From contig NZ_CP108053.1 of NCBI RefSeq assembly GCF_036173105.1, positions 1,488,001-1,552,000 of the forward strand: DNA of 64,000 nucleotides, written 5' to 3'. The notes under the pieces are model-generated. The model did not search any database. It saw only the letters and a program-made list of their open reading frames with translations, and was not told the DNA's origin. Of the stretch, positions 22,580 to 31,742 are shown one piece after another; the stretch's first letter is position 1; each line of letters begins with the position of its first letter. This DNA is from Streptomyces sp. NBC_00287. Its GTDB lineage: Bacteria; Actinomycetota; Actinomycetes; Streptomycetales; Streptomycetaceae. The position numbers and the translations under genes were made by a program.

Positions 22580-25566
22580 CCGCGCTGCCGCAGCGTCGAC
22601 CCGGATCTTCCCTTCACGACCTCCAGCTGGGCGTGGATGCGCCGCCGCAGATCGGCGACATGGCTGACGATGCCGACGCTGCGGTCGCGTTCCCGCAGGG
22701 AGTCGAGGACGTCGAGGACCTCGTCGAGGGTCTGGTCGTCGAGGCTGCCGAAGCCCTCGTCGATGAAGAGGGTGTCCAGACGGACCCCGCCGGCCTCGTC
22801 GGTGACGACGTCCGCGAGGCCGAGGGCGAGCGCCAGCGAGGCGAAGAAGGTCTCGCCGCCGGAGAGCGTCGCGGTGTCTCTCTCGCGCCCGGTCCAGGCG
22901 TCGACGACATGCAGCCCGAGCCCGCTGCGGCCGCGTCCGGCGCGGTCGTCGGAGTGGACGAGGGTATAGCGGCCCGACGACATACGCCGCAGCCGTACGG
23001 TTGCGGCGGCGGCCACCTGCTCCAGGCGCGCGGCGAGGACATAGGACTCCAGGCGCATCTTGCGCTCGTTGTCCGCCGAGGTGCCCGCGGTGAGCCCGGC
23101 CAGGCGGGCCACCCGGTCGTACTGGGCGCGCAGCGGAGCGAGCCGCCGTACGCCCGCCACCGACCGGGCGGAGAGGCGGTCGAGTTCGGTGCAGCGCCGG
23201 GCGGCGGCGTCCCGTGCGGAGGCGGCCTCGCGCAGCCGTCGGCCCGACTCCGCGGCGGCCGCTTCCGCCGCGGCGACATCGACGGGCGCCCGCTGAGCGG
23301 CGGCCGCGGTGTCGGCCTCGGCGAGCACGGCGCGCACGGCGGCTTCCTCGGACTGCCAGGCGTCCAGGCGCCGTTGGAGTTCGCGGTGGGCCGTGTCGTC
23401 GAGCAGGGCGTCGGCGGCGGCCTGCGGGGTGTCGAAGCCGGCCCGGAACGCGGCGTCCGCGAGGCGCGCGTCGGCGTCCTTGAGCCGCTGGGCGCTGTCC
23501 TCGGCGGCGCGAGCGCTGTCGGCGGCGTCGGTGAGCAGCGCGACCTGGCGTTCCAGCTGGGCCGAGCGGGCGGCCACACTGTCCAGGGCGCCGCGCGCCT
23601 CCGCCAACTCCACTTGCAGAGCGGCCCGTTCACGGTCCAACCGCTCTCGGTGGCCGACCCGTGCGGCGGTTCTCACCTCCGCCTGCTGCCGGGCCGTGGT
23701 GCGCCGCTCGTGTTCCTGTTCGGCGCGGCGCAGTTCCTCGTGCGCGGGGTGCAGCGCGGAGGCGTCCCGGCGGGCCTCGGTGAAGAGCCGCTCCAACTCC
23801 GCGACCTCGTCGGCCAGTTTTCCGGTGGGGGTGTCACCGGCCTCGGCGGTGGCGGCGGCCAGCGCCTCGCGGACGACGCCGAGGTGCCGCTCCCGCTCGG
23901 CCTGGCGTTCCTCCGCGGCCTGGTAGGCAGCAAGGGCCTGCTCCTCGGCCTCGCGGTCGACGTGTCCGGCGTCCTTGCGGGCGGGCTCGGGGTGTTCGGT
24001 GGCGCCGCAGACGGCGCAGGGTGCGCCGTCGGTGAGCTGGGCCGCGAGTTCGGCCGCGATGCCGTTCAGACGGCGCTCCTTCACCTCCAGCCAGTGCGCC
24101 TTGGCGGTCAGCGTTTCCTCCTGCGCGCGGCGGGCCCGGTCGGCGGCGGTGTCGGTGTCCCCGGCCAACTGGTCGCGCATCCGGGCCGCCTTGAGCCGCT
24201 TGGCCGCGGGGTCCCGCTGGACGGCGAGCTGTTCGGCGCGGGTGGCGGCCTCCTGGGCTGTGTCGATCCGCGTCTGCAGTCCCGCGCGGGTCGCGTCCCA
24301 CCCGGCGAGCCAGGACTCGGCCTCCTGGAGGACGTCTTCGTCGGCCCGCTCCTGGCGGTCCAACCCCCTGCGCTCTTCGGCCAGTTCACCCAGCCGCAGC
24401 TCGGCCCGCCGGGCCGACTCCAGCCCGCCCAGCTCCTCGGCGGCCCGGCGTGCGGCGGCCGCGAGCCCTGCGGCACCGGCGTCGGCGAAGGTGCCCGGCA
24501 GCAGGCCACACGCGCGTGCCCGAGCGGCGGCAGCCCGTCGGTGTTCCGCGTCGGCGGCGTCCCGCAGCTCCAGGGCGGGCGCCACCGCCTCGGCCTTGCG
24601 GGCCCGCTCCATCCGCGCCTGTGCCTCGCGGTGACCGCCGGCCCGCTCCTGAAGTACCCGCGCCCGCTCCCCCGCCTCGGCGAACCTCCGCTGCAACCGG
24701 GCGGTTTCGCGTACGTCGGTCAGCGCTCGCTCCGCCGCGGCCTGGGCGGACTCGGCCGCGGCGAGGCGGCAGTGGGCGACGGTCAGCTCCTCGCGCGCGG
24801 TGCTCCGGGCCACGGCGGCGGCGCTCAGCACGGTCTCGGCGAGCCCCGGTTCGCCCGGCGTCAGCTCGGGCAGCTCCATGGCGCCGCCCGCCGCCTGCTG
24901 CATACGGTGCGCGTCGGCCAGCAGCGCGGCGTCGCCCTCGCGCACCTCCGCCTCGGCCGCCCGCCGACGCTCCGCGAGGCGCTTCTCCACCTCGGCGAAG
25001 CGGTGCGTGTCGAAGAGCCGGCCGAGCAGTCGGCCGCGCGCTTCGGCGTCGGCACGCAGAAAGCGGGCGAAGTCGCCCTGGGGCAACAGGACGACCTGGC
25101 AGAACTGTTCGCGGCTCATGCCGAGCAGCTGCGTGATCTCCTCGCCGATCTCCTGGTGGGAGCGGCTGAGGTCCTTCCAGGCGCCGGTTGTCGCGTCGTG
25201 CTCGCGCAGCCAGCTCTGCGCTTTATCGACAGTCGTCCCCGACCGGTTGCCCTTCTTGGGGCGCTCCCAGGGCGGCTGCCGGGTGATCTCCAACCGGCGT
25301 CCCGCGACGGTCAGTTCGAGGGTGACCGTCGTCCGAGTGCCCGGCGCGGCGTGGTCGCTGCGCAGGGTCAGCCCCTGACCGCTCTGCCGGGCTCCGGGCA
25401 CCGAGCCGTACAGGGCGTAGCAGACGGCGTCCAGGACGGAGGTCTTACCGGCGCCGGTTGGACCGTGCAGCAGGAACAGTCCGGCCGCGGACAGATCATC
25501 GAAGTCGACACTCTGGAAACCGCCGAAGGGCCCGAAGGCCGTGACATCGAGTCGGTGCAGCCTCAC
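22573..25566 (-). CDS. sbcC: exonuclease subunit SbcC (Rad50-like SMC ATPase)
   Basis: ATPase subunit of the SbcCD nuclease, 997 residues, which processes hairpins and blocked DNA ends. The N-terminal Walker A is in LLHGPTGAGKTSVLDAVCYA near residue 35. Long coiled-coil arms full of Ala, Arg and Glu flank a zinc hook, CAVC with Cys517 and Cys520, at the exact middle. The C-terminal ABC signature (TLSGGETFFASLAL) and Walker B (DTLFIDEGFGSLD) close the ATPase. GTG 25564-25566 overlaps the sbcD stop by four bases (GTGA), so the two are co-translated. Length and layout are standard. Confidence 0.96.
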   Translation of the reverse strand: MRLHRLDVTAFGPFGGFQSVDFDDLSAAGLFLLHGPTGAGKTSVLDAVCYALYGSVPGARQSGQGLTLRSDHAAPGTRTTVTLELTVAGRRLEITRQPPWERPKKGNRSGTTVDKAQSWLREHDATTGAWKDLSRSHQEIGEEITQLLGMSREQFCQVVLLPQGDFARFLRADAEARGRLLGRLFDTHRFAEVEKRLAERRRAAEAEVREGDAALLADAHRMQQAAGGAMELPELTPGEPGLAETVLSAAAVARSTAREELTVAHCRLAAAESAQAAAERALTDVRETARLQRRFAEAGERARVLQERAGGHREAQARMERARKAEAVAPALELRDAADAEHRRAAAARARACGLLPGTFADAGAAGLAAAARRAAEELGGLESARRAELRLGELAEERRGLDRQERADEDVLQEAESWLAGWDATRAGLQTRIDTAQEAATRAEQLAVQRDPAAKRLKAARMRDQLAGDTDTAADRARRAQEETLTAKAHWLEVKERRLNGIAAELAAQLTDGAPCAVCGATEHPEPARKDAGHVDREAEEQALAAYQAAEERQAERERHLGVVREALAAATAEAGDTPTGKLADEVAELERLFTEARRDASALHPAHEELRRAEQEHERRTTARQQAEVRTAARVGHRERLDRERAALQVELAEARGALDSVAARSAQLERQVALLTDAADSARAAEDSAQRLKDADARLADAAFRAGFDTPQAAADALLDDTAHRELQRRLDAWQSEEAAVRAVLAEADTAAAAQRAPVDVAAAEAAAAESGRRLREAASARDAAARRCTELDRLSARSVAGVRRLAPLRAQYDRVARLAGLTAGTSADNERKMRLESYVLAARLEQVAAAATVRLRRMSSGRYTLVHSDDRAGRGRSGLGLHVVDAWTGRERDTATLSGGETFFASLALALGLADVVTDEAGGVRLDTLFIDEGFGSLDDQTLDEVLDVLDSLRERDRSVGIVSHVADLRRRIHAQLEVVKGRSGSTLRQRGH

Positions 25567-26726
25567 CGCGCCACCTCCCGCACCACCGCGTCCGCCCGCA
25601 CCCCGTCGAAGGCGTCCCGCAACACGCCCTGCTCGTCCTCGTCCGGTCCGGCGCCGCGCACATGGGCGACGAAGTCCTCGGCGATCTGCTGGTCGCTGCG
25701 TCCCGCCAGCCGCCTGGCGTAGGACACGTCCGGGTCGTCCGGGGCCCGGTCGGGGTCGAAGACGAGGCTGAGGGTGTGCGGGAAGCGCTCGGTGAGCCGG
25801 GCCATGGGGTCGGCCGGGCGGACCGCGTCGGTGAGGGTGGCCTCGACCCACGCGTCCTCGTGCCGGGCGAGGGCGGGATCGGCGAGCAGCTCCTCCAGCG
25901 GCCCCCGGATCCGGGCCAGCGCGCGCGGGGCGGGGCAGTCGATCCGCTCGGCAGTCACCGCACCCTCGGCGTCCAGGTCGACCAGCCACATGCTCTTCCT
26001 GTGATCGGCCTCCGAGAAGGAGTACGCCAGCGGGGAGCCGGAGTAGCGCACACGGTCGGTGATGGTCTGGCAGCCGTGCAGATGCCCGAGCGCCGTGTAG
26101 TCGACGCCTTCGAAGACGCCGGCCGGCACCGCGGCCACCCCGCCGACGGTGATGTCCCGCTCGCTGTCGCTGGCCTCGCCGCCGGTGACGAAGGCGTGCG
26201 CCAGGACGACGGAACGGGTGCCCCGCGCGCGTGCGGCGAGATCGGCGCGGACACGCTCCATGGCGGCGGCGAGGACGGCCTCGTGGCCCGCCTTCTCCAC
26301 CCCGAACTCGTCCTTCACCAGGGCGGGTTCGAGATACGGCAGACCGTAGAAGGCCACGTCGCCGAAGGCATCGGCCAGGACCACCGGAGTACCGCAGACC
26401 GCGGGCTCGGTCCGCAGGTGGATGCCCGCCCGGTCGATGAGGCCCGCGCCCACGCCCAGTCGGCGGGCCGAGTCGTGGTTGCCGGAGATCATCACCGTGG
26501 GCACACCGAGGTCGGCGAGCCGGTGCAGGGCGTCGTCGAACAGCTCCACGGCGGCGAGCGGCGGCACCGCGCGGTCGTACACGTCTCCGGACACGACCAC
26601 CGCGTCCACCTCGCGCTCGCGCACGGTGGTGACGAGCCGGCCGATGAACTCGGCCTGGGCGCCGAGCATGTTCACGCGGTGGAACGCCCGGCCCAGGTGC
26701 CAGTCGGAAGTGTGCAGGAGCCTCAT
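25563..26726 (-). CDS. sbcD: exonuclease subunit SbcD (Mre11-like nuclease)
   Basis: Metallophosphoesterase-fold nuclease subunit of SbcCD, 387 residues. The metal-binding motifs are in order: TSDWHLGRAFH (residues 6-16), VVVSGDVYDRA (about 44-54), MISGNHDSARR (about 77-87), and the later HAFVTGG and GHLHG histidines. It acts with SbcC in repair of double-strand breaks and palindromes. ATG 26726 is the first in the frame. The gene is first in an sbcD-sbcC operon, which is the usual order. Confidence 0.96.
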   Translation of the reverse strand: MRLLHTSDWHLGRAFHRVNMLGAQAEFIGRLVTTVREREVDAVVVSGDVYDRAVPPLAAVELFDDALHRLADLGVPTVMISGNHDSARRLGVGAGLIDRAGIHLRTEPAVCGTPVVLADAFGDVAFYGLPYLEPALVKDEFGVEKAGHEAVLAAAMERVRADLAARARGTRSVVLAHAFVTGGEASDSERDITVGGVAAVPAGVFEGVDYTALGHLHGCQTITDRVRYSGSPLAYSFSEADHRKSMWLVDLDAEGAVTAERIDCPAPRALARIRGPLEELLADPALARHEDAWVEATLTDAVRPADPMARLTERFPHTLSLVFDPDRAPDDPDVSYARRLAGRSDQQIAEDFVAHVRGAGPDEDEQGVLRDAFDGVRADAVVREVAR

Positions 26727-26824
26727 GATCCCCGAAGACTAACGGCCGGGTCTGACATCACGGGCGGTTACTCCCGTATCGACCGTCATGTCCCCACCGG
26801 AGCTTGCCCGTTATGACCGGTTCG

Positions 26825-27451
26825 TCATGCGTCGCCGTATGCCTCGCCGCCCAGTTCAAAACCGGCGGTTCCGGCCGTGGCGTCGGCGAGCCAGCCCCGG
26901 AAGGCGTCCACGTCGGCGTCCGGCAGGCCGATCTCGATGGTGACGGCCTCGCCGTAGCGCACGTCCCGTACTTCGCGTCCGGTGGCGCGCAGATCGTTCT
27001 GGATCTTGCCGGCCCGCTGGTGGTCGACGGTCACGGTGGCGAGGCGGAAGCGGCGGCGGGTGATCGTGCCCAGGCTGTCCAGGGCCTCACCGACAGCGCC
27101 GCCGTAGGCCCGGATGAGGCCGCCCGCGCCGAGCTTGACGCCGCCGTAGTAGCGGGTGACGACGGCGACGACGTACCGCATGTCGCGGCGCAGCAGCATC
27201 TGGAGCATGGGGACGCCGGCGGTGCCGCCCGGTTCGCCGTCGTCGCTCGCCTTCTGGATGCCGGCGTCGGCGCCGATGACGTAGGCGTAGCAATTGTGGG
27301 TGGCGTCCGCGTGCTCCTTGCGGACGGCCGCGAGGAAGTCCTGGGCCTCCTGCTCGGTGGCCGCCGGGGCGAGGGCGCACAGGAAGCGGGAGCGGTTGAC
27401 CTCGGTCTCGTGCACGCCCGCGTGGGCCACTGTGCGGTACTCGTCCTGCAT
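26825..27451 (-). CDS. YigZ/IMPACT-family protein
   Basis: A 208-residue protein of the IMPACT (UPF0029) family. The conserved core NCYAYVIG, then ASDDGEPGGTAGVPMLQML and VVTRYYGGVKLGAGGLIRAY spans about residues 54-120, and a C-terminal ferredoxin-like domain follows. Family members relate to eukaryotic IMPACT, a regulator of translation under amino-acid stress; the bacterial role is not settled. ATG 27449-27451 is used. The gene is preceded by sixA on the same strand with a 24-base gap, so they may share a transcript. Confidence 0.92.
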   Translation of the reverse strand: MQDEYRTVAHAGVHETEVNRSRFLCALAPAATEQEAQDFLAAVRKEHADATHNCYAYVIGADAGIQKASDDGEPGGTAGVPMLQMLLRRDMRYVVAVVTRYYGGVKLGAGGLIRAYGGAVGEALDSLGTITRRRFRLATVTVDHQRAGKIQNDLRATGREVRDVRYGEAVTIEIGLPDADVDAFRGWLADATAGTAGFELGGEAYGDA

Positions 27452-27475
27452 CCGGCCAGCCTATGTCAGGGGCCG

Positions 27476-28018
27476 TCAGCGCTTCTTTCCCCGGGGCACG
27501 GTGAACCAGGTCAGCAGCGCGGTGCCGGGAGCGAGCGCGCTCCAGGCGGTGCCGCGCCAGGCCAGGACCGCGACGGCGGAGGTGGGGAACTTCACCCGGA
27601 CCTGCTCCAGCGCGTCGTCGAGGCTGTCCCCGGCCAGCTCGACCACCAGCTCCTCCAGGCCGGGGTTGTGCCCGATCAGCAGCAGCGTCTCCACCTCGGC
27701 GGGCGTCGCGTGCACGGTGGCGAGCAGCTCCGGGACCTCGGCCGCGTACAGCTGCGGGTCGTAGCGCACCGGCGGTGGAGTGCCCCATTCGGCGGAGGCC
27801 AGTTCCCAGGTCCGGCGGGCGCGTACGGCGGTCGAGCACAGGGCGAGGTCGGGCAGCAGGTCGGCCTCGGCCAGCGCGCGTCCGGCGGCGGGGGCGTCCC
27901 GCAGGCCACGCGGGGCGAGGGGGCGGCGGTGGTCGGCGACCCCTTCGGGCCAGGCCGACTTGGCGTGCCGCAGCACGATCAGGCGGCGCAGCGGGCCGGT
28001 CCCGGCGCGCGCGATCAT
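27476..28018 (-). CDS. SixA-type phosphohistidine phosphatase (histidine phosphatase family)
   Basis: A 180-residue member of the histidine phosphatase superfamily. The catalytic motif is LIVLRHAKSAW with His18, and the second histidine is in LLIGHNPGLEEL near residue 117. Short SixA-like proteins dephosphorylate phosphohistidine on signalling or PTS proteins in Escherichia coli; the actinobacterial target is unknown. The ATG (28016-28018) overlaps the stop of the upstream CysRS-like gene (ATGA), so translation is coupled and the two products may work together. Confidence 0.9.
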   Translation of the reverse strand: MIARAGTGPLRRLIVLRHAKSAWPEGVADHRRPLAPRGLRDAPAAGRALAEADLLPDLALCSTAVRARRTWELASAEWGTPPPVRYDPQLYAAEVPELLATVHATPAEVETLLLIGHNPGLEELVVELAGDSLDDALEQVRVKFPTSAVAVLAWRGTAWSALAPGTALLTWFTVPRGKKR

Positions 28019-28740
28019 GCCGGGGATCCCAGGTCGCGGGTGAGGTCGAGGCCGAGCAGCCGATCGGCGTAGGCAAAGGTCTCGAAGCGGGCGCCGTCCG
28101 GCAGCTCCGGTTCGGTCTCGACCCGGGCCAGCAGCCGCAGTACGCCGGGCACGTCCAGGTCGTCCTCCCAGGCCCCGCGCAGTTCCGTGCGCACATCGTC
28201 GGGGATGGGCCGCGAGGGGTGCCGCGCCCAGGCGGCGACCGCCTGCCGCCAGCGTACGAGGGTGTCGTGGGCCTCGTTCAGGGCGGCCGTGTCGAGCCGT
28301 ACCGGCCGGTCCCGGGGCGGGGTGAGCAGGGCGAGGCGGAGGGCGACGGGGTCGGCGCCCGCGAGCGGCGCGGGCGACACGGCGTGGACGGGCGCAACCG
28401 CGACACGGACGCCGTCCGGGGTCGGGCCGTCCTCCGGCACGACATGGATGACCTGTTTCTCACCGAGCCCATGGCCGACCTCTCGGCTGTCCTCCAGGGG
28501 CCGGATTCCGAGGGCCGCGGCACCGGCCCGCAGCTCGGGCTGGTCCCGTTCGCCGTGGAGCACGGCCCAGACCGGGGTGCCGCCGAGTTCCAGGGCGCGC
28601 ACGAGGAGATCGGTGACGAGGAGCACGCGCAGAGCGCCGGTGTCGAAGCCCGGCGCATGGGCCTCGACGCGAGTCAGACCACGCCGGGCGAGCACGGCGT
28701 CGACGGGGACGCCCGTTCGGGCGTCGATGATGCGCAGCAC
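28015..28740 (-). CDS. cysteinyl-tRNA-synthetase-like protein lacking catalytic motifs
   Basis: A 241-residue protein. Residues 129-205 match the helical (DALR-type) region of cysteinyl-tRNA synthetase: DPVALRLALLT, then ALNEAHDTLVRWRQAV, then ELRGAWEDDLDVPGVLRLL, closing with LLGLDL. The N-terminal half resembles a shrunken Rossmann part (ALRVLLVTDLLVRALELGG), but no HIGH or KMSKS signature and no zinc cysteines are present, so it cannot activate cysteine in the usual way. The coupled sixA start indicates a shared operon. Possible roles are tRNA or small-molecule binding or regulation of mycothiol synthesis (MshC is another CysRS paralog); both are guesses. Confidence 0.75.
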   Translation of the reverse strand: MLRIIDARTGVPVDAVLARRGLTRVEAHAPGFDTGALRVLLVTDLLVRALELGGTPVWAVLHGERDQPELRAGAAALGIRPLEDSREVGHGLGEKQVIHVVPEDGPTPDGVRVAVAPVHAVSPAPLAGADPVALRLALLTPPRDRPVRLDTAALNEAHDTLVRWRQAVAAWARHPSRPIPDDVRTELRGAWEDDLDVPGVLRLLARVETEPELPDGARFETFAYADRLLGLDLTRDLGSPA

Positions 28741-28860
28741 TCCCCGAGCCTAGGCGGGCGCGCGCCCGGGCGCAGCACACGGCGCGGTTTCCGGACAGCG
28801 GTCGGCCCCGAGATGCCGATTCCACACAGCCCTCAGCGCTCATCCCTCAGCCCTCATCCC

Positions 28861-29631
28861 TCATCCCACCGTCCCGAGAAACCGCACATGGGCCCTGCGC
28901 CCGTCCCCCTCCCGGCTCACCGAGGCCCGCACCCCGTACACCTCGGCGATCAGCTCCTCGGTCAGCACATCACCAGGAACACCGCCCGCCACCACTCGCC
29001 CCGCGCGTAGGACGACGATCCGGTCGCAGTACATCGCGGCGAGGTTGAGGTCGTGCAGGGCGACCACGGTGGTGACCGGGAGGCTGGTCACGAGGGTGAG
29101 CAGGTCGAGCTGGTGGTGGATGTCGAGGTGGTTGGTGGGTTCGTCGAGGAGCAGCTCGCGGGGTTCCTGGGCGAGCGCGCGAGCGATCTGCACCCGCTGG
29201 CGCTCACCGCCGGACAGGGTGTGCCAGGGCTGCTCCGCGCGGTCGGTGAGGCCGGTGCGGTCCAGGGCGGCGCGCACGGCCCTCTCGTCCTGTGCCGAGG
29301 CGGGCGTCCAGGCGCGGCGATGGGGGACGCGCCCCAGTCGCACGACGTCCAGGACCGTCAACTCGACCTGGGTGTCGACCTGTTGCTCGACGACGGCGAG
29401 ACGCCGGGCGATCTCCCGGCGGGGCCGTGCGGCCAGCGGTTCGCCATCGAGGGTGACGACTCCGGCCGTGGGGCCGAGCAGCCCGGCGAGCAGCCGCAGC
29501 AGGGTGGACTTGCCGGAGCCGTTGGGGCCGAGGAGGCCGACGGTAGTGCCGGGTTCGGGCACGAGGGTGACGCCGTCCAGGATCAGCCGCCCGTCGGCCC
29601 GGCGGCTCACACGGTCCGCGCGCAGGCTCAT
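28861..29631 (-). CDS. corrinoid/siderophore ABC importer, ATP-binding protein
   Basis: FecE/BtuD-type ATPase, 256 residues. Walker A GPNGSGKST is at residues 35-43, the signature LSGGERQRV near 138, and Walker B LLLDEPTNHLD near 157. ATG 29629-29631 overlaps the permease stop (ATGA). It powers import by the FecCD-type permease encoded just upstream. The whole three-gene unit lies behind a cobalamin riboswitch, so the cargo is probably vitamin B12 or a related corrinoid; sequence alone would equally allow an iron siderophore. Confidence 0.93.
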   Translation of the reverse strand: MSLRADRVSRRADGRLILDGVTLVPEPGTTVGLLGPNGSGKSTLLRLLAGLLGPTAGVVTLDGEPLAARPRREIARRLAVVEQQVDTQVELTVLDVVRLGRVPHRRAWTPASAQDERAVRAALDRTGLTDRAEQPWHTLSGGERQRVQIARALAQEPRELLLDEPTNHLDIHHQLDLLTLVTSLPVTTVVALHDLNLAAMYCDRIVVLRAGRVVAGGVPGDVLTEELIAEVYGVRASVSREGDGRRAHVRFLGTVG

Positions 29632-30644
29632 CGCACCCTCCGCGTCCGATACAGCACCGCCACGAAGGCGGGCACTCCGATCAGCGAGGTCACGACGCCC
29701 ACGGGCACCTCCTGGGGGTCGAGAACGGTACGGGCCAGGGTGTCGACCCACACCAGGAACACCGCGCCGGCCAGCGCGGCGAGCGGCAGCAGCCGAGTGT
29801 GGCCGGGGCCGACGAGGGCGCGGGCGGCGTGCGGCAGGACCAGGCCGACGAACCCGATGGCACCCGCCGAGCTGACCAGCGCGGCCGTGAGCAGGGCGGT
29901 GACGCACAGCAGCACCAGACGGGTGCGGGCGACCGACACCCCGAGGGCGGCCGCGGCGTCCTGTCCGAAGGCGAAGGCGTCGAGGGTGCGGGCGTACGAC
30001 AGACAGACCGTGAGCGCCACGGCCAGTACCGAGAAACACACCCACACATCGGTCCAGCCCGCGCCGCCGAGCGAGCCGAGGAGCCAGAACAGCACCCCGC
30101 GCGTGGTCTCCGCGTCGGCCGCGGTCATCACCACGAAGGAGGTGAGCGCGGAGAAGAGCTGCATGGCGGCGACCCCGGCCAGCACGACCCGGTCGGTGGT
30201 GCCGCCCAGGGTGTGGCTGAGCAGCAGCACCAGCGCGAAGGAGACCAGCGCGCCCACGAACGCGCCCGCGGGGACGGAGATCGCGCCGCCCCCGACGCCG
30301 AGGACGACCACGACGACCGCTCCGGTCGAGGCGCCCGAGGAGACGCCGAGGACGAACGGATCGGCGAGCGGATTGCGCAGCAGCGACTGCATCACCGCCC
30401 CGCACACGGCGAGCCCGGCCCCGCACACCGCCGCGAGAAGCGTGCGCGGCAGCCGGAGCTGCCAGACGATGCCGTCCCGGATCGGCGTCAACTCCGAGCT
30501 GCCGAGGCCGAGATGGGCAAGGACGGTGGACCAGACGTCGGCGACCCGGATGTCGGCGGGCCCGATGGTGATCGCGACGGCGAGGGAGCAGCACAGCAGG
30601 ACAACTCCGGCGGCGCCGAACAGGAGGGTGCGCCGGACACTCAC
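29628..30644 (-). CDS. corrinoid/siderophore ABC importer, permease (FecCD family)
   Basis: Integral membrane permease of 338 residues with about ten hydrophobic segments. The family hallmarks LRLPRTLLAAVCGAGLAVCG, NPLADPFVLGVSSGASTGA and the cytoplasmic coupling loop near RALVGPGHTRLLPLAAL are clear. It works as a dimer with two ATPase subunits, as in BtuCD. ATG 30642-30644 overlaps the binding-protein stop by four bases, so all three genes are translationally coupled. Confidence 0.94.
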   Translation of the reverse strand: MSVRRTLLFGAAGVVLLCCSLAVAITIGPADIRVADVWSTVLAHLGLGSSELTPIRDGIVWQLRLPRTLLAAVCGAGLAVCGAVMQSLLRNPLADPFVLGVSSGASTGAVVVVVLGVGGGAISVPAGAFVGALVSFALVLLLSHTLGGTTDRVVLAGVAAMQLFSALTSFVVMTAADAETTRGVLFWLLGSLGGAGWTDVWVCFSVLAVALTVCLSYARTLDAFAFGQDAAAALGVSVARTRLVLLCVTALLTAALVSSAGAIGFVGLVLPHAARALVGPGHTRLLPLAALAGAVFLVWVDTLARTVLDPQEVPVGVVTSLIGVPAFVAVLYRTRRVR

Positions 30645-31660
30645 CCCGCGAGCCCGAACTCACGCAGTGCGGCGGCGACTTGTTCCACGCCCTCCACCGT
30701 GCGGATCGTCGGGTTCATCGCCTGGCCGCTGAGCAGGACGTACCGCTTGTGCTTGACGGCGTCCATGTTCTTGGTGACCGGGTCGGACTCCAGGAAGGCG
30801 ATCTTCTTGGCGGCGGATTCGGCGGTCTGCGACTTGCGGGTCAGGTCGCCGATGACGAGCACGTCGGGGTTGCGGTCGGCGACGGTCTCCCAGTTGATCT
30901 GGGGCCACTCGTCGTGCGTGTCGTCGAAGACGTTCTTGGCGCCGAGGGCCCGGGTCATGACGCCGGGGGCGCCGCAACAGCCCGCCATGTACGGCGACTC
31001 GGCGTTGGCGAACCAGTACAGAAGGGTGACGTCCGAGGCGTCGATGCCCGAAGTGGCCTTCGCCATCCGCTCCTTGAGGGAGGCGACGAGCTCCTCGCCC
31101 CGCTGCTTCACCCCGAACACGGCGGCCAGATCCCGTACTTCGCCGTAGATGTCGTCCATGGTCAGCGGAGTGGTCCGCGCCCCGTCGCCGTCCCCGGAGT
31201 TGTCCTTGCCCGCGCTGTCGGACGGGGAGACATAGGTCTGCACGCCGAGCTTCTCGAACTGTTCACGGGTGGCGACTCCGCCCTTGCCGAGGGTGGAGAC
31301 GAAGGAGGCGGCGACGAAGTCGGGGTCGGCCTCCAGGACCCGCTCGTAGGAGGGGTTGTTCTCGGCTATGCGCGGGACCTCGGCGTTCGCCTTCTTCAGC
31401 CCCTTCATCACGGGGTCGGTCCAGGTGGCCGTCCCCGCCATGCGGTCGGCGAGGCCGAGGGAGAGCAGGATCTCGGTGGTGCCCTGGTTGAGGGAGACGG
31501 CGTGCGTGGGTGGTTGCTCGACGCGGACGGTGTGTCCGCAGTTGTCGAGGGTCACGGCGGCCTTGGCGTCGGTCGTGGAAGCCTGGTCCGCGCAGCCGGT
31601 CAGCAGCAGGCCGGTGGCCGTGAGCAGGGCAGCGGGGCGGGCGAGACGTGCGATGGGCAC
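30641..31660 (-). CDS. corrinoid/siderophore ABC importer, substrate-binding lipoprotein
   Basis: A 339-residue extracellular binding protein. A lipoprotein signal ends at LLTGCAD with Cys23. The mature part has the two-lobed periplasmic-binding fold of the BtuF/FhuD class, including HAVSLNQGTTEILLSLGLAD and INWETVADRNPDVLVIGDL. A Cys-Cys pair in AGCCGAPGV is unusual. First gene of the operon, with a cobalamin riboswitch and a strong hairpin in its leader, so expression should fall when cobalamin is plentiful. Confidence 0.92.
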   Translation of the reverse strand: MPIARLARPAALLTATGLLLTGCADQASTTDAKAAVTLDNCGHTVRVEQPPTHAVSLNQGTTEILLSLGLADRMAGTATWTDPVMKGLKKANAEVPRIAENNPSYERVLEADPDFVAASFVSTLGKGGVATREQFEKLGVQTYVSPSDSAGKDNSGDGDGARTTPLTMDDIYGEVRDLAAVFGVKQRGEELVASLKERMAKATSGIDASDVTLLYWFANAESPYMAGCCGAPGVMTRALGAKNVFDDTHDEWPQINWETVADRNPDVLVIGDLTRKSQTAESAAKKIAFLESDPVTKNMDAVKHKRYVLLSGQAMNPTIRTVEGVEQVAAALREFGLAG

Positions 31661-31716
31661 GGGTGCGGTTCCTCAGTCGTCGAGGGCTCGAACGCGGAGC
31701 CCGGTCGTACGGTGCT

Positions 31717-31742
31717 CCCCCGCCGTCAGCCGACCGCGGGGG
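31717..31742 (-). terminator. expression-platform hairpin after the cobalamin riboswitch
   Basis: CCCCCGC (31717-31723) pairs with GCGGGGG (31736-31742), with an inner GTC/GAC pairing. It immediately follows the conserved box of the riboswitch on the minus strand and lies about 60 bases before the ATG at 31660. No U-run follows, so it may act as a terminator-like or ribosome-blocking stem. Confidence 0.5.

Noticed and set aside
22576..25722. A 1048-codon open frame on the plus strand opposite sbcC
   Set aside because: sbcC has all its motifs (Walker A, zinc hook, signature, Walker B). The opposite frame has no recognisable domain and is glycine/arginine-rich.
28829..28866. CCCTCATCC-like micro-repeats upstream of the CysRS-like gene
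   Set aside because: Short, imperfect and low in complexity. No structure or gene signal is attached to it.
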